Shown one piece after another: positions 25,257 to 64,000 of a DNA stretch of 64,000 nt. The notes below the pieces were generated by a model that made no database searches, had not been told where the DNA came from, and saw nothing but the letters and a program-made list of their open reading frames with translations. The stretch covers positions 34,352,619-34,416,618 of the forward strand of contig JASFXZ010000001.1 of the NCBI GenBank assembly GCA_032209605.1, in the 5' to 3' direction. The position numbers and the translations under genes are program-made. This DNA comes from Mactromeris polynyma (Eukaryota > Mollusca > Bivalvia > Venerida > Mactridae). Within the stretch, counting starts at the first letter, position 1. Every line of letters starts with the position of its first letter.

Positions 25257-27566
25257 CCATAAAATCAAGATATTACACACACAGGCAACTTGAATATGAT
25301 TTCATACCCCCGCTGATTTAGCTATTCATATTTATAAGTGTTTCTGCGTATGTTTATTGAATAAAACATTAAATATTGAAAGCTATTTTTCATAGTGACA
25401 TTAATGTCAGTTAGATCAAAGTCACTCATACAGCTAGTTCAAAATGCATGATTACATACCAACATAAGATATTTAAAGATTCAGCCCGGTTTGAGAAATC
25501 CAGAAGAAATTTTGTACTTAGGTAGAATTACAAGCGTTATCTGAAATCGTAGATTATTTGTTGAAATCATATTGATGTTACCCAAGGGGATACTTTGTGA
25601 TTTATTTCATATAACCGGGAGGTCGGATCGATATTTAGTTACCTCAGGGTAAATCAAATGTGATCTACGGTGCTACATTTATTTCTCTTTCTCAAATCAG
25701 ATTAACTCTTTGCATATCATTTGTTATCATGCAACATGCAATATACAGTATATTGAAATAATGTATGCGTGTTGGACTGTTTGGCATGAATCGGCGGTAT
25801 TTGAGATATTGTTTATTGTTGAGTGACGTCGCTACTTAAATACACACGAGTAACCTTTCTTTTTGACGGTTACTTAAATAATGCGATATGAGATATTGCT
25901 CAAATTAGAGTCGGACTTTGAGACAATCTCAATTTGGATCTCTTGAAACTTTTCTGAGAAAAATCCTTGTAATATCGATTTTGAGTCTGGTCTAAGATGA
26001 GAAAAATCTCAACAATTTGAGACAATATTTGAGCTGAGTCTGATTTAGCTCAGATTGAGATGCTTCCGGAGATCGGGGCAATATCAGCAACCTCTTTAGA
26101 GCAATATAATCATCGAGACGCAATTATCACAATTATCTTGAGAGACTCTTCCAGTTACAATTGTACAACAAAAACACATCTGTTCATTTAACGTAAAATT
26201 CTACTGAAACATTTAAAATACTAAAATCTCCCGTGTATATTATGAACACATTTGTATTGAAACGATATTACAGCTACCATATTTTATACATTTAAACTGA
26301 AGACATTTAATAGAAACTCATTGATTTGCGAAAATGTCGCAAGAATTGTAACGAACTTATAACAGGTTTTTAAAATATGTAGATTTTATGACACTTTTAG
26401 GACTGTTCTTAAACACTGATAATAATGTCACTGCTGATAGATTTGGCTCGTATTTCATGTACAAACAAACTACCTACAACATTTGTCCTAGCGGTTTCCT
26501 TGGCAACCGAAATTCCCCCATTATCAATTTTCTCTGTGACAAAAAAGTGGCAAAACCTGTCGCCAACAAAGTCGCTGTATTGTAGTCAGTATACAAACTA
26601 TATATATAATTGATATTATCATTTTACAGACGTATACGTTACAAAGTAAATATTGCCTTTACGGTCGCTGTATAATTGTTTTATCGTTACCTTAATGTGA
26701 TGAGGAATGCTTACATAACTACATAATACTGTCGGTGCGGTCAGATGAATAATGTATGTGTTTATACGGCACATAATATAGTATATCCCGCAGACCTACA
26801 TATGCGGTTGTTCAGAGTATTAAATAAATCATAGTCACTTCATTGCGCAACGACTAATCTCCAAGTCCATAAGCCAAACGATGTGATTTTAACGACTTTT
26901 AATGAAAAGCGCTGTTATAATTAACACCATTAAATTAATGAGACCGATAAATCGACTTGTAAGTGAATTGACTAAACTAGTATGATAAGGATAGTTCGGA
27001 TGTACCAACTGCCAACGGCAATTATATTGACAATCTACGGAAATTTCCGCAGCGTTTATGGTTCCATAAAAATCGATGAAATATTGTGGCTGATGTCTGT
27101 ATAAGACACATGTTGTGGTGTGCCGGATTATCGTCGTAGAAAATTATATGAGTCCGTTCTTATTATGTACGGTTCATACTGAGAACGAGGAGTTAGTGTG
27201 TGAATCACTGAGCGATCAGTGTGTCTGTAGTGTTGTGGTGTTGGACGAAGTGTCGGAATTAGTTGTACATACATTTAATGTTGATATGATGGTATTAACG
27301 ATGTTTTACTTGAAAGCCATTTCCTAATTGACGTTATCATTATGATCGCTTCAGTGATTATGCTTTGGAATATAAATGCTTCAACATGACAGTTTGTACG
27401 AAACTTTCTTGACCACGTGATGTGAGCACGTGTTTCATATTCAGTGATCCGTGGTTGGTGCTATCGTAGTTCATGCTTGTATTTGCCGTTTCTAGAGTCA
27501 CGTGCTAACTGGATGTAGGGTGTAACGTGTTTCAAACCCAAACACGTGACGTTTCGCACGTGTCAG
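25257..27566. other. No gene; dispersed repeat at about 25.88-26.08 kb
   Basis: The segment near 25880-26080 has repeated 'ttgagacaat' and 'ctcagattgagatg' words and looks like a dispersed repeat. The rest shows nothing recognisable. Confidence 0.35.
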
Positions 27567-27578
27567 AAATTTGAAATC

Positions 27579-54515
<26,937 letters not shown>

Positions 54516-54594
54516 TTAATATAAGTAGATGATGCGTTTTATGTGCATACGTATATACAGACTAGTATGAGTTTGTTAGGCATATGTCACGCAA

Positions 54595-54600
54595 AATAAA
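54595..54600 (+). terminator. Polyadenylation signal, ANKDD1-like gene
   Basis: AATAAA (continuing ataaa) 80 bp after the stop codon, followed by a T/G-rich stretch 'atttattgttg'. Confidence 0.5.
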
Positions 54601-54616
54601 ATAAAATTTATTGTTG

Positions 54617-55075
54617 AACTTAACGTGAATGACATTTGTCTCTCAACTAAACGTGATTGACATAGTACATCTCTCAACTAAACGTGAATGGCATAAATCT
54701 CTCAACTAAACGTGAAGGACATATATCTCTCAACTAAACGTGATGGACATATATCTCTCAACTAAAAGTGAAGGACATATACATCTCTCAGCTAAACGTG
54801 ACGGACATATATCTCTCAACTAAACGTGACGGACATATATCTCTCAACTAAACGTGATGGACATATATCTCTCAATAAACGTGAAGGACATATATCTCTC
54901 AACTAAACGTGACGGACATATATCTCTCAACTAAACGTGAAGGACATATATCTATCAACTAAACGTGAAGGACATATATCTCTCAACTAAACGTGAAGGA
55001 CATATATCTCTCAACTAAACGTGAAGGACATATATATATCTCAAATAAGTGGATGACATATAGTTCTCAACTAAA
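54617..55075. repeat. Minisatellite, 28-bp unit, about 15 copies
   Basis: Unit CTCTCAACTAAACGTGAAGG plus 'acatatat'. It starts immediately after the likely poly(A) site of the ANKDD1-like gene. Confidence 0.94.
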
Positions 55076-55642
55076 ACATAGTATTTAGTCAAATTAAACA
55101 CTGTGGACATACCATGAAACACTTAGAACTAGCATTGAACATACAGCTTTGGTTTAAAAACATCAGCCAAATGTCAGTATATTCACATCTACGTGTTCAT
55201 CAATATAAGTTAAGCCTTTATGTATTTGCTATGTCAGTATATAAATAAATGACATGATTGAATCATTCTTACATATCTAAAGTCTTAACTACAACACGGT
55301 CCAAGGTTAGAAAAAATGAAATCAGACTCTATGCTCAAAACTCATTTCATACTCAACTTATTTTGACAAATATATATTGTTATATGTTTAAGGGATACTC
55401 GGATTAATTATATCACATACATGTATGGTCAATTTCCCAGTCGTATCACGACGATCCTAAGAAAATTGGATATGAAATGTTATTTAAGCTTGGACAACAA
55501 TCTCAAGTTTGATATCCTTGGACCCCGAGCTCCTGATCAATCGAATGGAAGTGCCCTATTTTAAATGCATAAACTTGTTGCAATGTGTTATAAGTTTTAA
55601 TTTGTTAATATTATGATATCCTTATTATAATATTGAAACAGA
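55076..55642. other. Intergenic, nothing recognised
   Basis: AT-rich, no exon or repeat. Confidence 0.4.
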
Positions 55643-57445
55643 GCAAGTATAGTAGACTGTGTGCAACGTGAGGCATGTATATACCAAGTACAGTAGACAG
55701 TTTGTAACGAGAAGCACGTATTGACCAAGTACAGTAGACTGTGTGTAACGTGTGGCACGTATTGACCAAGTACAGTAGACTGTGTGTAACGTGCGGCACG
55801 TATTGACCAAATACAGTAGACTGTGTGTAACGTGAAGCACGTATATACCAAGTACAGCAGACTGTGTGTAACGTGCAGCACGTGGTGACAAAGTACAATA
55901 GACTGTGTGTAACGTGAATCACGTAAAGACTTAGTACAGTAGATTGTGTGTAACGTGAAGCACGTAATGACTAAGTATAGTAGACTGTGTGTAACGTGCA
56001 GCACGTATTGACCAAGAACAGTAGACTGTGTGTAACGTGCAGCATGTATTGACCAAGTACAGTATAATGTGTGTAACGTACAGCACGTATTGACCAAGAA
56101 CAGTAGACTGTGTGCATCGTGATGCACGTATTGACCATGTACAGTAGACTGTGTTTAACGTGCAGCACGTATTGACCAAGTAAAGTAGACTGTGTGTAAC
56201 GTGAAGCACGTATTGACCAAGTACAGTAGACTGTGTGTAACGTGCAGCACGTATTGATCAAGTACAGTAGACTGTGTGTAACGTGCAGCACGTGTTCACC
56301 AAGTACAGTAGATTGTGTGTAACGTGAAGCTCTTATATACCAAGTACAATAGACTGTGCGTAACGTACAGCACGTATTGACCAAGAACAGTAGACTGTGT
56401 GTAACGTGATGCAGGTATTGACCATGTACAGTAGAATGTGTGTAACATGATGCAGGTATTGACCATGTACAGTATAATGTGTGTAACGTGATGCACGTAT
56501 TGACCCTGTACAGTAGAATGTGTGTAACGTTCAGCACGTACTGACCAAGTATAGTAGACTGTGTGTAACGTGAAGCACGTTTTGACCAGGTACAATAGAC
56601 TGTGTGTAACGTGCAGCACGTATTGACCAAGAACAGTAGACTGTGTGTAACGTGCAGCACGTATTGACCAAGAACAGTAGACTGTGTGTAACGTGATGCA
56701 CGTATTGACCCTTTACAGTTAAATGTGCGTAACGTGATGCACGTATTGATCATGTACAGTAGACTGTGTGTAACGTGCAGCACGTATTGACCCTTTACAG
56801 TAGACTGTGTGTAACGTGAAGCACGTATTGATCATGTACAGTAGACCGTGTGTAACGTGAAGCACGTATTGACCATGTACAGTAGACCGTGTGTAACGTG
56901 AAGCACGTATTGATCATGTACAGTAGACTGTGTGTAACGTGCAGCACGTATTGACCCTTTACAGTAGACTGTGTGTAACGTGAAGCACGTATTGATCATG
57001 TACAGTAGACTGTGTGTAACGTGCAGAACGTATTGACCCTTTACAGTAGACTGTGTGTAACGTGATGCACGTATTGATCATGTACAGTAGACTGTGTGTA
57101 ACATGATGCACGTATTGATCATGTACAGTAGACTGTGTGTAACGTGCAGAACGTATTGATCATGTACAGTAGACTGTGTGTAACGTGATGCACGTATTGA
57201 TCATGTACAGTAGACTGTGTGTAACGTGATGCACGTATTGATCATGTACAGTAGACTGTGTGTAACGTGCAGAACGTATTGACCCTTTACAGTAGACTGT
57301 GTGTAACGTGATGCACGTATTGATCATGTACAGTAGACTGTGTGTAACATGATGCACGTATTGATCATGTACAGTAGACTGTGTGTAACGTGCAGAACGT
57401 ATTGATCATGTACAGTAGACTGTGTGTAACGTGAAGCACGTATAG
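55643..57445. repeat. 1.8-kb minisatellite, 41-bp unit, about 44 copies
   Basis: Unit GTACAGTAGACTGTGTGTAA followed by 'cgtgcagcacgtattgaccaa'. Each unit holds an inverted repeat ACGTGCAGCACGT or the near-palindrome ACGTGAAGCACGT. Variants 'attgaccctttacag' and 'attgatcatgtacag' dominate the right third and alternate in pairs. The unit is not a multiple of three and lacks - strand stops in all three frames, giving a 270-codon - strand ORF with a 41-residue period that is not a gene. Confidence 0.95.
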
Positions 57446-57479
57446 AGAACATTTATTGACCTGTCGGTTTTATTTATAG

Positions 57480-57583
57480 AAGGATATGTTATATTTCCTT
57501 ATGTAGGAGTGTTCGTTGATTTTTTTGTAAGTCTTTGGACTCTCAGGTACTTTCAGTCATCAATGTCACCTAACACACGTTAG
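57480..57583 (+). other. Alternative terminal exon candidate of the ANKDD1-like gene
   Basis: After a pyrimidine-rich acceptor (ggttttatttatag), AA plus 33 codons and TAG are in phase with the 53451-53579 exon. The peptide is hydrophobic (GYVIFPYVGVFVDFFVSLW). AATAAA signals follow near 57725 and 58002. It would place two arrays inside the last intron. The 54484 exon fits the family better. Confidence 0.22.
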
Positions 57584-59417
57584 TGGTTAAAAGTAATCAA
57601 TCCTTAAAACATGAAAATGCATGATTTAATGGAAAACTGAAACTTCCCGTCTTTCATTGAATGTAAACAATTACCTGTTTTCAAAAATGGAATTATCCAA
57701 GTTAAAAATAGAACTGACTGGTCAAATAAATCTAATATCACGAGCTGATTATACTATCGTGTATATTCACTGCATACTGTATACATCTTGTGTAATTATT
57801 TACTATTTATAAAATAGACAGCTATTTTTTATTTACATTTTGATCTACTTATTCTATCCTTACTACTGTAACTGCCATTCCTGTAATATTTTCTTGTATT
57901 ATTTTTGGTTTTGGATTTTTGATACAACTGTGTTTTATAGGTCACGTAGGCCTATGACAAGTTTTTGTAAGCTTGTTTTATATTTTTATTATACATTTTT
58001 AAAATAAAAGATGCTAACATATTGGTGTTTTATTACACATTTTATTAGTAGAAAATAGAAGAATATAATAAGTATGTGGACAATAAGGGAAGACACAATA
58101 ATACCCAGGAATGTATGCAGAATGAAGTTGAAATGATTGGTGAACAAAACATACAAGCATAGAAGGGTGTCATGCAGTATGGCATAGTGGTCAACCAGTT
58201 GAACACCTGACTTCTCCAACATGTTTATAAACAATAATACAGTGCATATCATAATGATAAATCCCGTTTTGATACATGTATAACATTGCTATAAAACCCA
58301 ATTGTAGAAACAATACTGAGATAAGAGCATCATGATGGCACCTGAGCGCATGGAATGTTTGGTGTTATGGTCATGTGTTGCAGGGTGCAACATTTCTTGA
58401 TGCATTTGTTTTATTTCCAGCATGTTAAGAATATATCTCTATAACAACAATGTACAAATATCGGAAAAGTGACCGGCCCCCATGCAGCCAAGGTTTTTAG
58501 TGAATCACACAATTGAACCAGCTTGATACAGATGGCCCCACCTCCTGGCGTCCATTTATTTCACGAATCCAAAAGGCTTGAACAGTCTTAGATCACCTAA
58601 GGAACATTTGTGTGAAGTTATATAAAACATGAGTCAGCACTTTTTGACAAGAAGACTTTTGAAGTTTCCACTATATACATATAGGAAAGGGCCTCCACCC
58701 CCTGGCGGCAATGTTTTTTGAAGAAAAACAGGAAGTCGGCCATTTTGTTGTTGTTGTTGTTGATCAGTCGCGTCGCTTTGTGTCGCCACATCAAGCTTCC
58801 ATCAAAGTTTCATGAAACTCTACTCTGTGGTTTCAGAGGGGATGTTTTTTTAAACGATTGTTGACGACGGACAGATGGACAATTGTGTTATAGAATGTAA
58901 CTTCGTTAGATGTTATTTATAGATAATATATTGCCAATAAAATAGTTCACCGAGAAATTAAATTGTTTCCCATTCACACAGTCACAGACTAACATACATA
59001 ATTACCATATATAAACACATATATATAAGTGTGTGTTTGAGAAAGGCAAATCATTGTATGTTAAGTTGTATGAGATTTCACCTGCTGAATTAAGTAAAGA
59101 AAACACTATGGTTATGGCATAATACACATTGGGAATATACAAATTGGAAATTGGATTTAACAAATCCAACAGTTTGTTACCAAAAACAGTATTATTAATA
59201 TTTTTATCAATTCAACCGTGTCTGTGTGGGTAGTTTGTTCGTCATTACATTATTATATACCAAGCAGCATATACAGCCACTGATAATTTAGTAGTCTTAA
59301 CATGTAAACCGGTATTATTTGCAAAAAAACAGTAATCATTCAGTTGTAAACTGTTTCAGACAACATGTACCAAAGAGATATTTGTAAACTGTAATTTTCT
59401 GAATGATAATATATTGT
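57584..59417. other. Intergenic between convergent genes; dispersed repeats
   Basis: A + strand AATAAA with T/G-rich downstream sequence lies near 58002. A tRNA-like A box (TGGCATAGTGG) lies near 58184. The segment 58480-58900 ('cccacctcctggcg', 'ccaccccctggcgg', 'gacgacggacagatggac') is a dispersed repeat of a style I associate with molluscs. Confidence 0.4.
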
Positions 59418-59423
59418 TTTATT
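59418..59423 (-). terminator. Polyadenylation signal, DUOX gene
   Basis: TTTATT on + is AATAAA on -, about 215 bp beyond the DUOX stop codon. Confidence 0.4.
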
Positions 59424-59638
59424 ATGAAAACTACATAAAAAATATATGGAGAAACTTAATTTATGCAAATTAACGATTTTGATAAGTGTAGAACTTTGTA
59501 TTCTCCCTTACCACATCCACTTATGGAAACAAAACGTTCACGTTTTCAACAGATTAATAAAGCAGATTAAACAATCAAAGTCTTTTTATAACTTGTGTGC
59601 TGAAATCAAGACATTGGTGTGAAGTTCACGTATATTAT

Positions 59639-59764
59639 CTAGAAGTTCTCATAATGATGTGTGTAGGAGGGGAAGTCCTCATACTTGTTCATATCGGAGC
59701 AAGCACGATCAACGTTTAGCGTCATAGGCGGAGGACCGCAGCTAAACACACCCACCTGCTTCAC
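59639..59764 (-). CDS. DUOX: DUOX terminal exon
   Basis: 42 codons after ttttattttag: [20 protein letters not shown], ending YTHHYENF and TAG. CGPP is the last NADPH-binding motif of the family. Confidence 0.95.
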   Translation of the reverse strand: MKQVGVFSCGPPPMTLNVDRACSDMNKYEDFPSYTHHYENF

Positions 59765-62700
59765 CTAAAATAAAAATGAGAGACATTAAAGTAAAGTAAC
59801 ACTAGTAAGTCAACTGGTCGCCTTACATAGCTGACGTACTTTTGAAATACTGCATTCAACCTTCCGTTATTAAATGCAAAATAATTACAGTAAAACCTCA
59901 ATAATAAGACCATCATTGGGACCCTTGAAAACTGGTCTTCTTATTGGAGTGGTCTTAATATTGAGGTTGAATAAGGAGCAAAACAGTGAAAATGGACTCA
60001 AAAAAATCTGTTCTTAATAGTGAGGTGGTCTCATTATTGAGGTGGTCTATACGTGAGGTTTTACTGTAGTTTTAGATACTGATGAGTATATTATTTGGTA
60101 TAGTTGCTACCATTACATAATTTATATCGAGTAAATATTTATTTTAGGTAAACATTGGGATAAATCGAATATTCACATTAATATTAGGCATTTCACAGAA
60201 AGGAACGTATTATAATTGTCCAATGCATGAACAACACTAACATACCGAGGGATGTTCATAATGCAGTGACTTGAAGAAATCTTCAAACTGAGGTCTCCCA
60301 AAGTGTGTCATTGCTCTAAGGCCAGTGAACAAACTTTTACCACAAATCTTCTGGAAATGTCTCTCGCAGATGTACTGAAAAATGTTACAAAATTGCAATA
60401 TATGTTCAAGTTTATTAGGTCGTCCAGCATGAAGTTTGTTCAGCGGATGGATGTAGGTACATATATACCGGTGTATGATTTTAGCAAGATTATGATGTTT
60501 TCATTATAGATTGTGTTGATCAATAGAGTTTGACTTGACAATGCTAAGCATTATTAATCATTATATTATTTGAGATAGACACAACTAATCCTATAAATCT
60601 GATGCGAAATACAGTCAACACTCGTTACATTGACATTCGATACAACGGAAGTTTCGTTTAACGACACAAATGCCCTGGGAACGAATCTGTATATAGTGTT
60701 TTTTAATCAAATTCAACATAGCGACATATTCATTACAATGAATAAATCCAGGGAACAAACGTGGCCGTTATAACGAGAGTTGATTGTACATCGCTACACT
60801 ACGACACTAAGCAGGCAACTTGGAAGTTTAGTTTCGACGCATGAAAAAATATTGTTTTCCATTATTTAAGAGTACAAAAAATATGACAGAACTTACCAAC
60901 ATTGTAGTACGTAGGTCAAACTTTTGTTGGAACTGTGTGATAAATATATGAACATTTACCAGACGTTGAGGGTCATTTTCTTCAACCTGTCATATATAAG
61001 GGATAATATTTATTTATTTTTACTTATTATTAATATGTACAGAATATTTTGTCTATCGATGATGAAATGAAATTTGCAAATAAAGTAGTATGCTACAGTT
61101 GTCATGTAACTATTATTCAGAATTTACATGCTTTCCATTTAATCAGCCTCCTATGAAAGAAGAAGAATACAAATAGAAAATCGTCTGCAGTCTTTATTAT
61201 ATATGGACCGCATTCCCCTGCATAGCTGTATGTTATACCCATTCCCCGCCTATGCAAAAGACGTATACGATGAGTATATGTTTGGTTAATGTGGACCTCC
61301 ATGCCATGCTCTACACTTTTGTATCACATGGAGACATTTACTGATTTGAATCCATTTATAACTCTTAAGATTTCGTCTTTCGTACCACAAAGCTTGAAGA
61401 GGAACGTTCATAATATGTTTAGGTAAAGTTGAATTAATCTGGCTATACAATGAAATAAGTTAATACACGCAGTTGAACAAGTGTTTGGACATAAATTTTA
61501 AACACTTTACATACCTCACGTATGATGTCAGTCAACCACTCAAATTGTTTCTGAGTTCTGGTCACCCATAGGAAGTAAACCTTTTCACAGGGAAATCTCA
61601 CAGATTCAGTTTTAGATCGGAACACAATGTCTTTGAGAATGGAAGCAAACGGCGTAACACCAATACCACCACCAACCAGCACTGAGACCTTGTATCTATA
61701 CCAGTCCTGATGGCCCTCTCCAAATGGTCCGTCCAGGTACAGCTGTGACAATGGAAAAAGTGTTGACAATATCAGATACAGTGCAATATCTCCAGAACAA
61801 CATCATTTGCAAGATGAAAATATCTGGGTGCAGTTGATAGGTTGTTGTTCTAGAGTGGTTAAGGAGGTTGTCAATAGTGATTATGGGACAAGTTGATAAT
61901 GTTGTTGCTAAAGACAGGGTAACTCTGACAAGATCGCTATGAACATGACTCTTATGGCTTTTATCAAAGCGGGCTAGTTTTGTTTATCAGTTATTTAATT
62001 TCAACTGATTTAGAGGAGTTGTACAATGGGTTGTCTTATGCAATGACATTTACATTGATGAAATCTCATTCACTGTTTTGAAAACTATTACGAAAGACAA
62101 CGCAACCAAGAATGAATGTTTGGAATATGTGCAATTAATGTAAATTGGTCAGAGGAGCTTACCAATTATCATTTCAATTGAGGCATTTTTTTTGAAAATA
62201 TCTAATGATATACATATACAGTGCAACCACTCTAGGGCAGCACCCTATCGGAGACACAGAGTTTGTTCTAGAGAGGTCATATTGGTAGTAAATGTTTACT
62301 GCAGAAAAAAAATCGTGGGAAGGCCGCTCTAGAGTGGCCACAATGTATATTTTGTGGCAAAATATGAAGTATTTATATTTACCTTTGGAAACGGTTTACC
62401 ATCCCTGTTGTTGAGGTCGTATGTTTGTCTCATGTTCATTGTCCATGGTCCTACAGCACGAATATGAAGACTTAGATGTTCCTCGTGTGGGGCAGATGTC
62501 AGTGTAAACGGGTGGTATTCCCCCTCACCGAGTTCCAAGCATGCAACACGAACCCATTGACCAGATCTATACTCAAAGTCCAATGGACGCTTGAAAGTAA
62601 GACCTAGAACACCTAGAGGAAACGAGAGAGAACATTTATGAATATCGTAAATCCCTGTATAACACTATGTATATTCTTATTGCTGTAGATTTTGATGTAT

Positions 62701-63905
62701 GTAAATTGTCGTAAAATAGCAACATTAAAAAATTAGATTCAGGGAAAAGTATTGACATCATTTAGGAACTGGTTCATGTCATGTATGTAGAACTTCAAAA
62801 TGTAGCCTAATTTAACACGAGATAAATGAATTTCTTTTTTCCATAAATTCAAATGTCTCCAAATACATTTATACTCTTGACACTATACATTTGCAAGTTA
62901 CTAGTAAGTGAATTGAACAGATTCAGTAATATACCATACCTGAGGGTAGAAGTTCCGCTTTTTGTACTGAGATATTCACCTTCTTTCTGCTTACACTGAT
63001 GAGTTTGTCTATAACATAGATCACTAGGGGGCCGATCAGAAAGTTCTGGGTGAGGGGACTCTGTACAAGGCGACCCATACCGTGCATGGTCATAAAGATG
63101 TACAATAGAATGTAGAAACTATGAGTGAACCAAAAAGCTCCGAACAGATTTCTCCTGGCATATGGCATAGCAAACACATACATGATGATAACAATGATCG
63201 TCAAGGCAATACCAGTCAATCCTGCAATGTATAGATAATTCCATTTGAAGCATCCATTTGACTATTTACTGGTCAAAACCCTTGTATAGATATAGCTCTT
63301 CTTTTCTGGTAAGTTTGTATTCAAAAGCAACCCGAGCAGACAGAACAATCGGTGTCAGGCAAAATTAATACAAAACTGTCGAATAGCGTTAAGATGTATA
63401 TAACAGTTATCTTTAAATTAATAACAAATGAAAGTTTCTAGAGTTGTCTCTCTTGTATTATCATCATGTTTAAATATCATATAATGCTTGTATAGAATAT
63501 AGATAGATACTATTTTGCAAATTCAGTAAGCCCATAAAAACAATACGTACAATTTCATATAACTGACGTAACAAATGGCAACTAGTCAATATAAATGCAT
63601 GCCACTTTGATAGGGAGTTGCTGTATTACTGCCATACTGATAATTACACATTAAATAGTGCGAATCCTGGTTACTTTTATTATATATATGTTACATACAC
63701 ATACAAAACATAACAGTAACTATTTGAGTATCACAACCCATTTGTGATACCATGATGAAACTGTCACAGTAAAGTTACAGAACTAAGCGATGAGAGTAAT
63801 GAAACAACCAGTACAGAATATTGCCTTAAACCATCATTATATAATTACAATTTACCTGTTATTGTTGTCCATGCCCAGTAATGGAAGGAAGTAAGTTGGT
63901 CACTC
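59639..63905 (-). CDS. DUOX: Dual oxidase (DUOX), C-terminal part, 5' end beyond the window
   Basis: Seven exons (63905-63856, 63221-62940, 62612-62383, 61742-61515, 60986-60897, 60374-60246, 59764-59639) join in frame into about 377 C-terminal residues. DUOX makes hydrogen peroxide by passing electrons from NADPH through FAD and two hemes to oxygen across the membrane. Visible in order: a membrane helix ([16 protein letters not shown]), the heme helix with histidines 13 apart ([18 protein letters not shown]), FAD-binding [22 protein letters not shown]-binding [19 protein letters not shown], and the C-terminus HHYENF. SRKKV and ELLPSG linkers and the HHYENF tail distinguish DUOX from NOX1-5. 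The peroxidase-like and EF-hand domains should lie to the right. No breaks are seen. It is convergent with the ANKDD1-like gene. Confidence 0.95.
59888..60066. mobile_element. pogo/mariner-like MITE, copy 4 (DUOX intron)
   Basis: TA flanks; ends CAGTAAAACCTCAATAATAAG and GAGGTTTTACTG; 179 bp. Best preserved copy of the family. Confidence 0.82.
60246..60374 (-). CDS. DUOX: DUOX exon
   Basis: 43 codons, phase 0 at both ends, acceptor acatttttcag, donor [26 protein letters not shown], then [11 protein letters not shown]. Confidence 0.95.
60612..60786. mobile_element. pogo/Tigger-like MITE, second family (DUOX intron)
   Basis: TA flanks; left end CAGTCAACACTCGTTACA and right end TAACGAGAGTTGATTG are imperfect inverted repeats; 175 bp. 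Confidence 0.75.
60897..60986 (-). CDS. DUOX: DUOX exon
   Basis: 30 codons, phase 0, donor [26 protein letters not shown], then KFDLRTTML. Conserved region between NADPH-binding segments. Confidence 0.95.
61515..61742 (-). CDS. DUOX: DUOX exon, NADPH-binding core
   Basis: 76 codons, phase 0, donor [58 protein letters not shown]. The GGGIG(V)TP loop binds the NADPH pyrophosphate. Confidence 0.96.
61743..62382 (-). other. DUOX intron
   Basis: Contains the third MITE family at 62219-62345; otherwise nothing. Confidence 0.4.
62219..62345. mobile_element. pogo-like MITE, third family (DUOX intron)
   Basis: TA flanks; left CAGTGCAACCACTCTAGGGC, right 'gccgctctagagtggccacaatg' as imperfect inverted ends; 127 bp. 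Confidence 0.6.
62383..62612 (-). CDS. DUOX: DUOX exon, FAD-binding lobe
   Basis: Enters with two bases, ends phase 0 at [56 protein letters not shown] and TSAP contact FAD in this family. Confidence 0.96.
62940..63221 (-). CDS. DUOX: DUOX exon, last transmembrane helices
   Basis: Enters with two bases, leaves phase 1 at [64 protein letters not shown]. The two histidines 13 apart are heme ligands. Confidence 0.96.
63222..63855 (-). other. DUOX intron, nothing recognised
   Basis: AT-rich, no repeat recognised. Confidence 0.4.
63856..63905 (-). CDS. DUOX: DUOX exon, 50 nt
   Basis: Acceptor ctttttcag, donor GTAAAT. It enters with one base and leaves phase 1: [16 protein letters not shown], then joins GLTGIAL. 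Leftmost part of the gene present; upstream exons lie right of the window. Confidence 0.9.
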
Positions 63906-64000
63906 CTGAAAAAGTAGTACAATTTAAATACAGGAGTATAGGAATGCAATGAACAGACATCTACGTATCACAAATGTAATGTTCATGCATATCATGCACG

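Noticed and set aside
55597..57357. Long - strand ORFs of up to 270 codons
   Set aside because: They are readings of a 41-bp unit lacking stops in all three - strand frames. The 41-residue period follows from the unit length, and there are no splice or family signals.

Overview
This is a eukaryotic, AT-rich window with small exons, long introns, GT-AG splice sites and many tandem and dispersed repeats. Gene content is animal. Two families of dispersed sequence (around 12.85-13.1 kb with a 'tgaccttgac' stretch, and 58.48-58.9 kb ending in a 'gacgacggacagatggac' tail) resemble repeats I associate with bivalve mollusc genomes. A bivalve or other lophotrochozoan is therefore my best guess; it is inference, not proof.

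Main gene (+ strand, about 4.7-54.6 kb): an ankyrin-repeat and death-domain protein of the ANKDD1A/ANKDD1B type. Eleven ankyrin repeats are each carried on one exon of 96-105 nt with phase-0 junctions between them. They are followed by two exons encoding a death domain and a very short terminal exon. From the proximal start (27579) to the stop (54513-54515) the exons sum to 1575 nt, an open frame of 524 residues, the size expected for this family. Far upstream are two mutually homologous candidate first exons (4749 and 6819) that look like a duplicated promoter/first-exon pair.

Second gene (- strand, 59.4-64 kb, running off the right edge): the last seven coding exons of a dual oxidase (DUOX). 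They encode the last membrane helices with heme histidines, the FAD-binding and NADPH-binding lobes, and the HHYENF C-terminus. The peroxidase and EF-hand parts lie beyond the window. The two genes are convergent.

Third, an unidentified - strand gene is visible as a coding terminal exon (14874-15029) and a 26-nt exon upstream of it (16127-16152). A CpG-containing NRF1-like motif and a possible first exon lie near 16.9 kb.

Much of the rest is repetitive. Tandem arrays occupy roughly 10 kb, including a 3.2 kb array of 75-bp units, a 1.8 kb array of 41-bp units, and arrays of 29, 28, 43, 47 and 101 bp. There is also a 674-bp near-perfect foldback palindrome, a 234-bp MITE with a 9-bp target duplication, at least six short pogo/mariner-like MITEs flanked by TA, tRNA-derived SINE remnants, and an inverted pair of about 350-bp dispersed repeats. 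I see no CRISPR array, operon or prokaryotic system. Nothing here is clearly a new biological system; the best leads are the duplicated first exons, the hidden - strand gene and the structured arrays.
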